Shown: positions 1 through 5,647 of the stretch, in pieces
How the letters are laid out: each line of letters opens with the position of its first letter
Position numbering within the stretch: position 1 is the first letter of the stretch
Source: Syntrophomonadaceae bacterium
GTDB taxonomy: Bacteria; Bacillota; Syntrophomonadia; Syntrophomonadales; Syntrophomonadaceae
Direction of reading: 5' to 3'
DNA length: 8,566 bases
Assembly (NCBI GenBank): GCA_028683995.1
Contig: JAQUGU010000065.1
Location: 1 to 8,566, forward strand
Program-made: the position numbers and the translations under genes
The notes under the pieces: generated by a model
The model's input: only the letters and a program-made list of their open reading frames with translations
Told to the model about the DNA's origin: nothing
Database searches by the model: none

Positions 1-1406
1 AAAGGCTGGCGGTGGAGGAACTGTTTCTGTTCCAATTACAAATCAGGCAGGTAGATCAACAGCTAGCACAGGGTGATTATGTGATGCACCGGGAAAAGAC
101 TGATCTGCTAAAACAGTTAACTGCTAATTTCCCCTTTCGACTTACCTCTGCTCAAAAACAAGTAGTTGCAGAAATATTTGCCGACATGGAATCGGCATCC
201 CCGATGAATCGCCTTTTGCAGGGAGATGTAGGTTCAGGCAAAACGGTGGTGGCGGCCCTGGCTATGGCTAAAGCGGTTGCCAGTGGTTTTCAGGCGGCCA
301 TAATGGCTCCTACAGAAATCCTGGCTCAGCAGCATTATACTGCTCTGGAGCGTTTTTTTTCCGGCCATGGGGTAACTGTAGCCCGGCTTACCGGAGGAAC
401 TCCAGGGGCCGACCGGCGATTAATACTGGAAGCGCTTAGAAATGGGGAAATTGACCTGCTGGTTGGTACTCATGCCCTGATTCAGGACGATGTGGTATTC
501 GACCGCCTGGGACTGGTAGTCATAGACGAACAGCACCGCTTTGGAGTTAGACAGAGGGCTGCGTTAAGCGATAAGGGTAATTCTCCTGATGTACTGGTTA
601 TGACTGCTACCCCTATACCCAGAACCCTTGCTTTAACCGTATACGGTGATTTGAGCCTGTCGGTAATAGATGAGTTACCGCCAGGTCGGAAAGCTATAAG
701 AACTTATTTTATTAAGCCACAGCAACGCCAGCGGCTGTACCAGTTTATTCATGAACAGGTACATAATAAGGCTCAGACCTACATTGTGTGTCCACTGGTT
801 GAGGAATCAGAGAAACAGGATTTACTAGCAGCGGCTTCGCTCTATGAAGAATTGAAGACCAGAGTATTTCCTACCTTAAGTGTTGGACTTATCCATGGCC
901 GGCTAAAGCCGGCGGAAAAAGATATGGTCATGCAGATGTTTAAACAAGGTAAGATTCAGATTCTGGTTTCTACCAGTGTAATTGAAGTTGGGGTAGATGT
1001 TCCCAATGCGTCCATTATGGTGATTGAACAGGCAGAACGCTTTGGCCTTTCTCAGTTACACCAGCTAAGAGGTCGAGTAGGGCGCGGCCATAAACAATCC
1101 TACTGCTTTTTGATTGCCGACCCCAGGAATGAAGAGGCCATAAGGAGATTGCAGGCCATGGAAAAAACCAATGATGGATTTGAACTGGCTGAAGAAGATT
1201 TAAGGATACGAGGGCCCGGCGAATTTTGGGGAGTCAGGCAGCATGGACTGGACGGACTCAAAGTTGCCAATCTAAGTAAAGATAAAAAACTGGTGGAATT
1301 GAGCCAGGTTTTGGGCGAAGAAATCAGGCAAGGCCAAATAAATCCGCAATTAGAAAAGTATATTGCTTTAAAATTTAAAAAATCAAATCAAGTAGCCCCT
1401 AATTAG
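1..1406 (+). CDS. recG: ATP-dependent DNA helicase RecG, C-terminal part (5' end outside window)
   Basis: RecG is a superfamily 2 helicase that remodels stalled replication forks and branched recombination intermediates. The reading frame is open to the left edge (frame beginning at base 3), and the first visible residues, RLAVEELFLFQL, belong inside RecG. The GTG at 12 is therefore an internal valine, not the start. About 467 residues are visible of a protein usually near 680; the N-terminal wedge/OB domain is missing to the left. Numbering from the GTG, I see LTSAQ (44-48), Walker A GDVGSGKT (71-78), DEQH box (172-175), TATPIPRT (198-205), motif V around TSVIEVGVD (321-329) and motif VI QLRGRVGRG (351-359). 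The RecG-specific C-terminal segment with DLRIRGPGEFWG follows. No terminator lies directly after the TAA; the first candidate is near 1696-1728. Confidence 0.97.
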   Translation, partial: RLAVEELFLFQLQIRQVDQQLAQGDYVMHREKTDLLKQLTANFPFRLTSAQKQVVAEIFADMESASPMNRLLQGDVGSGKTVVAALAMAKAVASGFQAAIMAPTEILAQQHYTALERFFSGHGVTVARLTGGTPGADRRLILEALRNGEIDLLVGTHALIQDDVVFDRLGLVVIDEQHRFGVRQRAALSDKGNSPDVLVMTATPIPRTLALTVYGDLSLSVIDELPPGRKAIRTYFIKPQQRQRLYQFIHEQVHNKAQTYIVCPLVEESEKQDLLAAASLYEELKTRVFPTLSVGLIHGRLKPAEKDMVMQMFKQGKIQILVSTSVIEVGVDVPNASIMVIEQAERFGLSQLHQLRGRVGRGHKQSYCFLIADPRNEEAIRRLQAMEKTNDGFELAEEDLRIRGPGEFWGVRQHGLDGLKVANLSKDKKLVELSQVLGEEIRQGQINPQLEKYIALKFKKSNQVAPN

Positions 1407-1437
1407 TAAGAAAATAGATTTTATTTCACGCGGATCG

Positions 1438-1579
1438 CATACCCATAGGGCACACTGATGTTCGCTATCGCTCACTATTAAGGGAGCGGATTATATTAGG
1501 ATTTACGCGGATTTATTTGAAATAAATCGTACCCCATCAGCTATTTTCGTCGGTGGTTGCGTGTGCCCTTCAGGGTATG
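1438..1579. repeat. 142-bp element bounded by an imperfect inverted repeat
   Basis: The left arm, CATACCC-AT-AGGGCACAC (1438-1455), pairs with the right arm at 1561-1579, whose reverse complement is CATACCC-TGA-AGGGCACAC. That gives 16 pairs with a small internal bulge. A nested pair, CTGATG (1455-1460) with CATCAG (1535-1540), continues the fold, and inside it GATTTATTT/AAATAAATC (1510-1518, 1520-1528) forms a perfect hairpin with a one-base centre. No coding frame or transposase is present. It may be a MITE-like or REP-like element or a structured RNA; the sequence alone does not decide. Confidence 0.55.
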
Positions 1580-1588
1580 TCTGACAGT

Positions 1589-1650
1589 CATGACGGCCCC
1601 TGTGTCGTTCCGTCATGGAAGCAAGGGGACGGTTCTTTTGCTTCCTTGCT
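1589..1650. repeat. Tandem palindromes with a GGGGACGGTTC core
   Basis: CATGACGG (1589-1596) pairs with CCGTCATG (1610-1617). Sharing one base with that stem, GGAAGCAA (1617-1624) pairs with TTGCTTCC (1638-1645) and encloses the core GGGGACGGTTC (1625-1635). An alternative stem, AGCAAGG (1620-1626) with CCTTGCT (1644-1650), competes with the second. The core resembles the sequences at 6733-6753 and 7082-7095, so this is probably one copy of a dispersed intergenic repeat. Function unknown. Confidence 0.55.
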
Positions 1651-1693
1651 GTATAAAACTGGATAAATAAAAAACTTTAAAAATCAGATTATA
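1651..1693 (+). promoter_or_regulatory. Candidate sigmaG promoter(s) for the SASP genes
   Basis: Two overlapping matches to the forespore sigmaG pattern (GHATR, 17-18 bases, CATWHTA) are visible. The first is GTATA (1651-1655), 17 bases, AACTTTA (1673-1679; 5 of 7). The second is AAATA (1665-1669; 4 of 5), 17 bases, GATTATA (1687-1693; 6 of 7). A TATAAT at 1690-1695 has no recognisable -35. With the second promoter the transcript would start near 1700, inside the left arm of the terminator hairpin, and so would escape it. sigmaG control of SASP genes is known in Bacillus; its use here is inferred. Confidence 0.35.
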
Positions 1694-1695
1694 AT

Positions 1696-1728
1696 ACTGC
1701 GATAGTAATTCGCAGTTTTTTATTTTTT
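1696..1728 (+). terminator. Rho-independent terminator before the SASP genes
   Basis: ACTGCGA (1696-1702) pairs perfectly with TCGCAGT (1710-1716) across a 7-base loop, followed by a T tract interrupted by one A. It is well formed for plus-strand transcripts coming from recG. It ends only a few bases before the AAAGGAGG site at 1731-1738, so any SASP transcript must start inside or upstream of it. Confidence 0.75.
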
Positions 1729-1746
1729 AAAAAGGAGGCGAATCAA

Positions 1747-1866
1747 TTGGAAAACAAAAAGAAGGAAAGTAAAGGAATTGAAAAACTAAAGTATGAAGTA
1801 ACCCAGGAAATTGGCATTTCTAATACAGATAAGCAGGATGATAAGAAAAAAATTAAAAAGTCTTGA
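1747..1866 (+). CDS. Short SASP-like protein (39 aa), N-terminal half only
   Basis: A TTG start at 1747 follows the excellent site AAAGGAGG (1731-1738) at 8 bases spacing. The product begins MENKKKESKGIEKLKYEVTQ and continues EIGISNTDKQDDKKKIKKS; 12 of 39 residues are lysine. The segment KLKYEVTQEIGI matches the first helix of alpha/beta-type small acid-soluble spore proteins, including the region cut by the germination protease GPR (after the Glu of KYE). The second half of the family, G-x-LTS..G..GG.MV..MI, is absent, and neither other frame restores it, so this is not a simple frameshift. It may be a decayed SASP or a real small lysine-rich DNA-binding or spore peptide. It lies 72 bases upstream of the full SASP and is probably expressed with it. 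Confidence 0.6.
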   Translation: MENKKKESKGIEKLKYEVTQEIGISNTDKQDDKKKIKKS

Positions 1867-1877
1867 AAATACTTCTA

Positions 1878-1906
1878 GCATAGAAGATTGAAACGGGGAA
1901 AAAATA
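1878..1906 (+). promoter_or_regulatory. Possible second sigmaG promoter, for the full SASP
   Basis: GCATA (1878-1882) is a perfect sigmaG -35 (GHATR). Seventeen bases later AAAAATA (1900-1906) matches 5 of 7 positions of the -10. Transcription would start near 1913, just before the ribosome binding site at 1921-1930. The -10 is weak, and read-through from the upstream small gene is an alternative. Confidence 0.3.
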
Positions 1907-1938
1907 AGACTACACCAGATGAAGGAGGTGAAACACAA

Positions 1939-2148
1939 ATGGCTAGAAATAATCAGCTTTTAGTTCCCCAGGCCAGAGCAGCTATGGATCAGTTTAAATA
2001 TGAAGCTGCCCAGGATGTAGGTGTAAGCCTGAAGCAGGGTTACAATGGTGACCTGACTTCCAAACAGGCTGGAAGCATTGGTGGACAAATGGTTAAGAAA
2101 ATGATCTATGATTATCAGCAGAGATCATCCGGTGGCGGAATGAGCTAG
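1939..2148 (+). CDS. Alpha/beta-type small acid-soluble spore protein (69 aa)
   Basis: SASPs coat and protect DNA in the dormant spore and are degraded to amino acids during germination. The ATG at 1939 is chosen over an in-frame TTG at 1888 because GAAGGAGGTG (1921-1930) stands directly before it and because 69 residues is the normal family length. Residues 20-29 (KYEAAQDVGV) contain the GPR cleavage region, with the cut expected after Glu22. Residues 36-37 are the conserved Asn-Gly of the turn. Residues 39-56 carry LTSKQAGSIGGQMVKKMI, the second DNA-binding helix motif of the family. A Gly/Ser-rich tail ends the protein. A terminator follows, and the protease that destroys this class of protein is encoded convergently 72 bases away. 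Confidence 0.96.
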   Translation: MARNNQLLVPQARAAMDQFKYEAAQDVGVSLKQGYNGDLTSKQAGSIGGQMVKKMIYDYQQRSSGGGMS

Positions 2149-2178
2149 TACTAATATTCCTTGAACCATACTATCGTT

Positions 2179-2213
2179 AACAAGCGGATTATATATATCC
2201 GCTTGTTTTCATT
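2179..2213 (+). terminator. Rho-independent terminator after the SASP gene
   Basis: AACAAGCGGAT (2179-2189) pairs perfectly over 11 bases with ATCCGCTTGTT (2197-2207), with loop TATATAT, followed by TTTTCATTTT. It closes the SASP transcript. On the minus strand the same stem follows gpr and could serve it too, but the T run there is short. Confidence 0.85.
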
Positions 2214-2220
2214 TTCGCCA

Positions 2221-3174
2221 TCAAGTGGCATACAGCTCCAGTTGTTCTTCGGAGATGCCGGGGAAGAGAGATTTGGCTACTCCCATAGAGATGATGCGGG
2301 CGCTGTTTTCAATAATTTCATCTATTTCTTTGGGAGTTACTCCCATACTTCCTCCGAACGGGCTTAATATCTCTTTAATAGAACTTAAAGAAGTATTTTC
2401 ATTAAACATGGCCCCACTATTTAAACAGAATTTTTTAACTGCTTCATTAGCAATTACCGCAGCACTTACAATTGTAGGACAGCCGATGGCTATTACTGGT
2501 ACCCCGAGATCTTCCTGTCTTATAGCATGGCGGGCATTACCTACTCCTGAACCTGGTTGAATACCGGTATTGGACATCTGAATACTGGTTCCTATACGAT
2601 TAACATTTTGTGCAGCCAGAGCATCAACCACAACCAGCAGAGCAGGTTTAATTTTTTCGACTATGCCTTTTATTACTTCAAACGTTTCCAGGCCGGTAAT
2701 TCCAAGTACCCCGGGAGCTATTCCGCAACTGGGCCTCATGCCTTCGACTAAAGCGTCAGGGGCATAACTATGATAATGTCGGGTAATAGGGCTATATTCA
2801 ATAAACTTGGGCCCCAGAGCATCAGCTACTGCTCTCCAGTTACCCAGACCTACCAGAAGCACAGTATCTTGAGGTTTAAGATGATCCCCAATCATAGCCT
2901 GCATGCTTTGTTCCATCTTTGCAACTATTTCATCGCGTATATAAGGGTCATTAATTTTTAGTGGCGGGGATTCAATAGTTACATAAGTGCCAATCGGGCG
3001 GTCCATTTTCTCTGCACCACTTGGATTAAGGATAGTAATAGTTGTCACTTTAATATGTTCTAATTGTTCTACATCTTCCTTAACCCCCGGTATTTCCTGA
3101 TCAGCAGCACCTCTAATCAGATCCCGTGCTTCAACAGCCATGTCAACATAAATACTAAACTCTTTGTATAACAT
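2221..3174 (-). CDS. gpr: Germination protease GPR (SASP-degrading endopeptidase)
   Basis: GPR is made in the forespore as an inactive zymogen and cleaves SASPs when the spore germinates. The 317-residue product matches the clostridial length; Bacillus forms are longer. Diagnostic segments are VGLGNW (108-113), ADALGP (117-122), PGVLGITGLET (154-164), VVVDALAAQN (181-190) and PGSGVGNARHAI. Asp118 and Asp184 stand 66 residues apart, as do the two essential Asp residues (127 and 193) of the B. megaterium enzyme. Near the N-terminus, YVDMAVEAR resembles the self-processing site, with cleavage expected after Asp11. The ATG at 3174 has AAAGGAGGT eight bases upstream. A sigmaG-like promoter lies at 3196-3226. 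Its substrates are encoded next door and converge on it. Confidence 0.96.
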   Translation of the reverse strand: MLYKEFSIYVDMAVEARDLIRGAADQEIPGVKEDVEQLEHIKVTTITILNPSGAEKMDRPIGTYVTIESPPLKINDPYIRDEIVAKMEQSMQAMIGDHLKPQDTVLLVGLGNWRAVADALGPKFIEYSPITRHYHSYAPDALVEGMRPSCGIAPGVLGITGLETFEVIKGIVEKIKPALLVVVDALAAQNVNRIGTSIQMSNTGIQPGSGVGNARHAIRQEDLGVPVIAIGCPTIVSAAVIANEAVKKFCLNSGAMFNENTSLSSIKEILSPFGGSMGVTPKEIDEIIENSARIISMGVAKSLFPGISEEQLELYAT

Positions 3175-3195
3175 TATATCTACCTCCTTTGGATT

Positions 3196-3226
3196 TATTA
3201 TCCGTTTCCATACCTGGAAATATGCA
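3196..3226 (-). promoter_or_regulatory. sigmaG-like promoter of gpr
   Basis: Read on the minus strand, TGCATA (3221-3226, containing a perfect GCATA) is followed after 18 bases by GATAATA (3196-3202), which matches the sigmaG -10 CATWHTA at 6 of 7 positions. gpr is known to be forespore-transcribed in Bacillus. The predicted start lies close to the ribosome binding site (3183-3190), giving a very short leader. The -35 overlaps the T tract of the small-RNA terminator just upstream. The spacer carries a small palindrome, TTTCCA-TACC-TGGAAA as read on the plus strand. Confidence 0.55.
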
Positions 3227-3319
3227 TAAAAAATGGCGACTTTTCAGTCGCCATTTTGGGGAGAGGAGAATTTTGTAAAGTTGTTGGGGAGGGTTTGTTA
3301 CCAGATTATTTCTGGTACT
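3224..3319 (-). ncRNA. csfG: Probable CsfG-type forespore small RNA
   Basis: The minus strand holds a compact RNA gene of about 95 nt. A forespore-type promoter (3323-3351) would start it near 3316-3320. The RNA then shows a 5' hairpin (UACCAGA, loop AAUAA, UCUGGUA; 3299-3317), a single-stranded linker with two C-rich tracts, CCCUCCCC (3286-3293) and UUCUCCUCUCCCC (3258-3270), and a 12-bp terminator stem with a GAAA tetraloop and U6 tail. No coding frame fits. In B. subtilis the sporulation RNA CsfG, under sigmaF and sigmaG and conserved in endospore formers, lies between ylbG and ylbH; ylbH is rsmD, the next gene here. The assignment rests on location, promoter and architecture; I could not align it to the known family. 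Confidence 0.6.
3230..3257 (-). terminator. Terminator of the minus-strand small RNA
   Basis: A perfect 12-bp stem (3230-3241 with 3246-3257) closes on the stable tetraloop GAAA when read on the minus strand, followed by TTTTTT. On the plus strand the loop is TTTC and the T run is only four before GGGG, so the minus strand is the working direction. It ends at the -35 of the gpr promoter and would insulate gpr from upstream transcription. Confidence 0.75.
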
Positions 3320-3322
3320 TAT

Positions 3323-3351
3323 ATCATTACCCGGCTAAAGAAATAATATAC
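3323..3351 (-). promoter_or_regulatory. sigmaF/sigmaG-like promoter of the small RNA
   Basis: On the minus strand GTATA (3347-3351), exactly 15 bases, then GGTAATGAT (3323-3331) fits the B. subtilis sigmaF pattern (GYWTA, N15, GGNNANNNT) at every fixed position. The same -35 with an 18-base spacer and AATGATA matches sigmaG at 5 of 7 positions of the -10. Dual sigmaF/sigmaG recognition is known for csfG. Confidence 0.55.
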
Positions 3352-3375
3352 ACATTACTTAAAAAAATTTTTCTG

Positions 3376-3384
3376 TGATAAAAT
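3376..3384 (+). promoter_or_regulatory. Extended -10 promoter candidate for rsmD
   Basis: TGATAAAAT has the extended -10 form TGn-TAAAAT. No good -35 lies at the expected distance. The start would fall near 3391, giving a leader of about 55 bases to the rsmD GTG. Confidence 0.35.
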
Positions 3385-3444
3385 GATTTTAGCAAAAAAG
3401 GGCAAAACAGAAAATCGGCGAATATATGACAGAGGAGAAGAACT

Positions 3445-4017
3445 GTGCGAGTAATATCAGGAACAGTACGAGGAAAACGTTTAAAAGCCCCCCGGGGAAT
3501 GGATACCAGGCCCATCACTGATATGATTAAAGAGGCTCTGTTCAATGTAATTGGAGATAATATAGTTGCTGCCACCCTGTTGGATCTGTTTGCCGGAAGC
3601 GGTAGTGTAGGGATTGAAGCCTTAAGCCGGGGAGCCCAAACGGTAGTATTCATAGACAATAATGTTAATTCGGTGCAAACTATAAGGGAGAATCTGAATA
3701 ACTGTGGTTTTAAGGAAAATTTTGAACTTTATCGCAACGATGTTTTTAGAGCTATAGAAATCCTTAAACAGCGACAAATTAAATTTGACTATGTATACGC
3801 TGATCCTCCATTTACCGTACAAAGCATTTTTAGTCCGTTCTTGGAAGCTATGGACAAGTCTTCTTTGCTGGCACACGACGGAATCTTAATAATTCGTAGT
3901 CCCAGGAAAATGCGGCTAACTGTTAAATTAAGCCGGTTGGAAGAATACCGGTTTGATAACTATGGGGAATCGACCCTGCATTATTATCGTTTAAATAAGG
4001 AGGTATTTACGCAATGA
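3445..4017 (+). CDS. rsmD: 16S rRNA (guanine(966)-N2)-methyltransferase RsmD
   Basis: RsmD uses S-adenosylmethionine to methylate N2 of G966 of 16S rRNA during 30S assembly. The 190-residue length is normal for the family. The protein starts MRVISGTVRGKRL, the usual RsmD N-terminus. The SAM-binding motif I is LDLFAGSGSVGIEALSRGA (46-64), the acidic residue at the end of strand 2 is Asp71, and the catalytic motif is DPPF (120-123). The GTG start at 3445 follows AGAGGAGAAG (3431-3440). The TGA overlaps the start of the next gene as ATGA, which points to translational coupling. It corresponds to B. subtilis ylbH. The usual next gene, coaD, is not in this window. Confidence 0.95.
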   Translation: MRVISGTVRGKRLKAPRGMDTRPITDMIKEALFNVIGDNIVAATLLDLFAGSGSVGIEALSRGAQTVVFIDNNVNSVQTIRENLNNCGFKENFELYRNDVFRAIEILKQRQIKFDYVYADPPFTVQSIFSPFLEAMDKSSLLAHDGILIIRSPRKMRLTVKLSRLEEYRFDNYGESTLHYYRLNKEVFTQ

Positions 4018-4478
4018 TGGAGATTTTCAGGATACTGGATGAACTCGAACTGATGATAAAGGGCAGTAAAAAGGTGCCCCTATCCAATGGCAAGGTCATG
4101 ATAGAGAGTCACCGGTTCCTGGACCGGGTAGACCGCCTGAGAGCCATACTACCGGAAGAGTTGGAAACAGCACGGCTTATCATGAGTGAAAAGGAACGTA
4201 TTGTCAAGGAGGCCTGCGCCCAGGCAGATGATTATATGGAACAGTCCAAACATCATGTAGCACGTATGGTGGATGATAATGAAATCACCAGAAATGCCAT
4301 GCAAATGGGCGAGGAAATCGTAGCCAAGGCTGAAGAGATGGCCCGGGAGATTCGCCGCGATGTCAACGAATATGCGGATGGTGTTCTTAGCCACATGGAA
4401 ATAGTACTGAAAAAAGGTCTGGAGGCTATTAGTCAGGGGAAAGAGGAAATCAGGGAATCCCATACTGAGGATTATTAA
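4014..4478 (+). CDS. Coiled-coil protein coupled to rsmD (ATP synthase subunit B-like helical rod)
   Basis: The 154-residue product has no signal peptide or membrane segment. After a short N-terminal part with PLSNGKVMIESHRFLDRVDRL (split at about residue 30), it is almost entirely charged helix rich in Glu, Lys, Arg and Met (about 45-150), typical of a long coiled coil. Database hits for such proteins are often named after ATP synthase subunit B or V-type subunit H, which reflects helix composition rather than function. The LDRVDRLRAILPEE segment loosely recalls DivIVA-like proteins. The ATG at 4014 overlaps the rsmD stop by four bases, with AAGGAGGT (3997-4004) upstream. The gene ends in an overlap with the convergent ylbJ. 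Function unknown; co-expression with rsmD is likely. Confidence 0.85.
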   Translation: MMEIFRILDELELMIKGSKKVPLSNGKVMIESHRFLDRVDRLRAILPEELETARLIMSEKERIVKEACAQADDYMEQSKHHVARMVDDNEITRNAMQMGEEIVAKAEEMAREIRRDVNEYADGVLSHMEIVLKKGLEAISQGKEEIRESHTEDY

Positions 4479-5647
4479 TCCTGCCACCAGAGACTTAAAA
4501 ACATCATCAGGGTGATTAATACCAGGCCAATAAGTAAACAAAATAAGGAAAGATTCCAGGCGTCAAAGGAATATAGAGCTTTATAGTAAGGAATGGTAAA
4601 AGAGCTCACTGCCAGGTGGGGAACAATCATTTTATATGTAAGCAGGGTAATTGCTAACGATAAGATTAGCTGGATAAGACGCGAAAGCATATAAAAGGAC
4701 AAACGTACTGCTGTACCCGCCATAATGCTCATCACTTGTGCAATAATGGAAAAACCGCTGAAGGCCAGAATAGCACTGGCTGCCAGTAGCTTATATAGAA
4801 AGTCGGCCTGAGAGGCCAGGACTACAGTCCGGGTACCCAGGGTAATCTCGAAGATACCCATACCGAGACCATAGGCCACGGGATACGGCAGACAAAGGGC
4901 CTTAAATAAATAGCTTAGCATCATTGCAATTCCGTCCATTATTCCCCAGACTGCCAGCATACGGGTTAGAACCGAAAAAATTATTACAAAGCCAGCAATA
5001 GCCAGAATATTATTCAGGCTATTTTTTATGGCATCACCCAATAAGGCCCCAACACCCCGGGGGTTCTGGTGCTGCAAAAAAGCCCGGCAGGCTTCCTGCA
5101 ACAAAGACTGTTCCCGTCTTAAGCTGCGAGTGATGGGGGGGGAACCCCGGAAGCGCCATATTAATCCCACCAGCATATTGGACAGGTAATGGGAAAAGGC
5201 CAGCACATACCCTGCCAGCGGCGAACCGAACATCCCTACACCTACCGCACCCAGTATAAAAAGGGGACTGGAGTTATTGGTAAAGGAGACCAGCCTCTCA
5301 GCTTCATCAGCGGTAAGTAATTTTTCATCGTAGAGCCTCCTGCTTAAGACGGCGCCAATAGGAAAACCAGAAGTAAAACCCATAACTACCACCAGAGAAC
5401 TGCAGCCGGGCAGGCGAAAGATGGGCCGCATCACTGGCTCCAGGATAACCCCCAAAAAATTAACAAAACCCAGGCTGACCATAAGCTCGGCTACAATAAA
5501 AAATGGGAGCAATGCGGGTAAGAGGATAGTAAACCATAGTTTACAGCCCATCCCGGCAGCAGTAACCGTTTCTTGCGGGTTTATAATCATGAAAGTGGTT
5601 AAAATTAGTATTATAATGAGGAAAAAGACACGGGAATAATTACCCAT
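4475..5647 (-). CDS. ylbJ: Sporulation integral membrane protein YlbJ
   Basis: YlbJ is a polytopic membrane protein of the nucleoside-recognition (Gate) domain type. In B. subtilis it is needed for normal, heat-resistant spores and is expressed in the mother cell under sigmaE. The 390-residue product opens with a hydrophobic helix (residues 8-24) and holds about eight to ten further membrane segments. The family signature lies in residues 85-140: SGFPIGAVLSRRL, then EAERLVSFTNNSSPLFILGA. The ATG at 5647 is preceded by AGGAGC at normal spacing. The stop codon overlaps the end of the coiled-coil gene (shared TTAA at 4475-4478), so the two mRNAs must be antisense at their 3' ends. No clear sigmaE promoter was found upstream. 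Confidence 0.95.
   Translation of the reverse strand: MGNYSRVFFLIIILILTTFMIINPQETVTAAGMGCKLWFTILLPALLPFFIVAELMVSLGFVNFLGVILEPVMRPIFRLPGCSSLVVVMGFTSGFPIGAVLSRRLYDEKLLTADEAERLVSFTNNSSPLFILGAVGVGMFGSPLAGYVLAFSHYLSNMLVGLIWRFRGSPPITRSLRREQSLLQEACRAFLQHQNPRGVGALLGDAIKNSLNNILAIAGFVIIFSVLTRMLAVWGIMDGIAMMLSYLFKALCLPYPVAYGLGMGIFEITLGTRTVVLASQADFLYKLLAASAILAFSGFSIIAQVMSIMAGTAVRLSFYMLSRLIQLILSLAITLLTYKMIVPHLAVSSFTIPYYKALYSFDAWNLSLFCLLIGLVLITLMMFLSLWWQD

Larger units (their letters stand above)
1407..1730. other. Gene-free, repeat-rich intergenic region
   Basis: No convincing coding frame lies between recG and the SASP genes. The stretch contains, in order: a long imperfect inverted repeat (1438-1455 with 1561-1579), a direct repeat of the type TTACGCGGAT (1424-1435 and 1501-1512), a perfect 9-bp AT-rich hairpin (1510-1528), an 8-bp hairpin (1589-1617), a second one sharing its last bases (1617-1645), and finally a terminator (1696-1728). 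It is best read as accumulated short palindromic repeats rather than a decayed gene. Confidence 0.7.

Noticed and set aside
1888..1938. Upstream in-frame TTG that would extend the SASP to 86 residues
   Set aside because: No ribosome binding site before it; the added residues are not SASP-like, and GAAGGAGGTG fits the ATG at 1939.
2225..2961. Several plus-strand open frames opposite gpr
   Set aside because: They lie antisense to a clear gpr, have no ribosome binding sites, and their translations show no family features.
3299..3317. TACCAGA/TCTGGTA hairpin as a plus-strand terminator
   Set aside because: No T tract follows on the plus strand; it fits better as the 5' hairpin of the minus-strand RNA.
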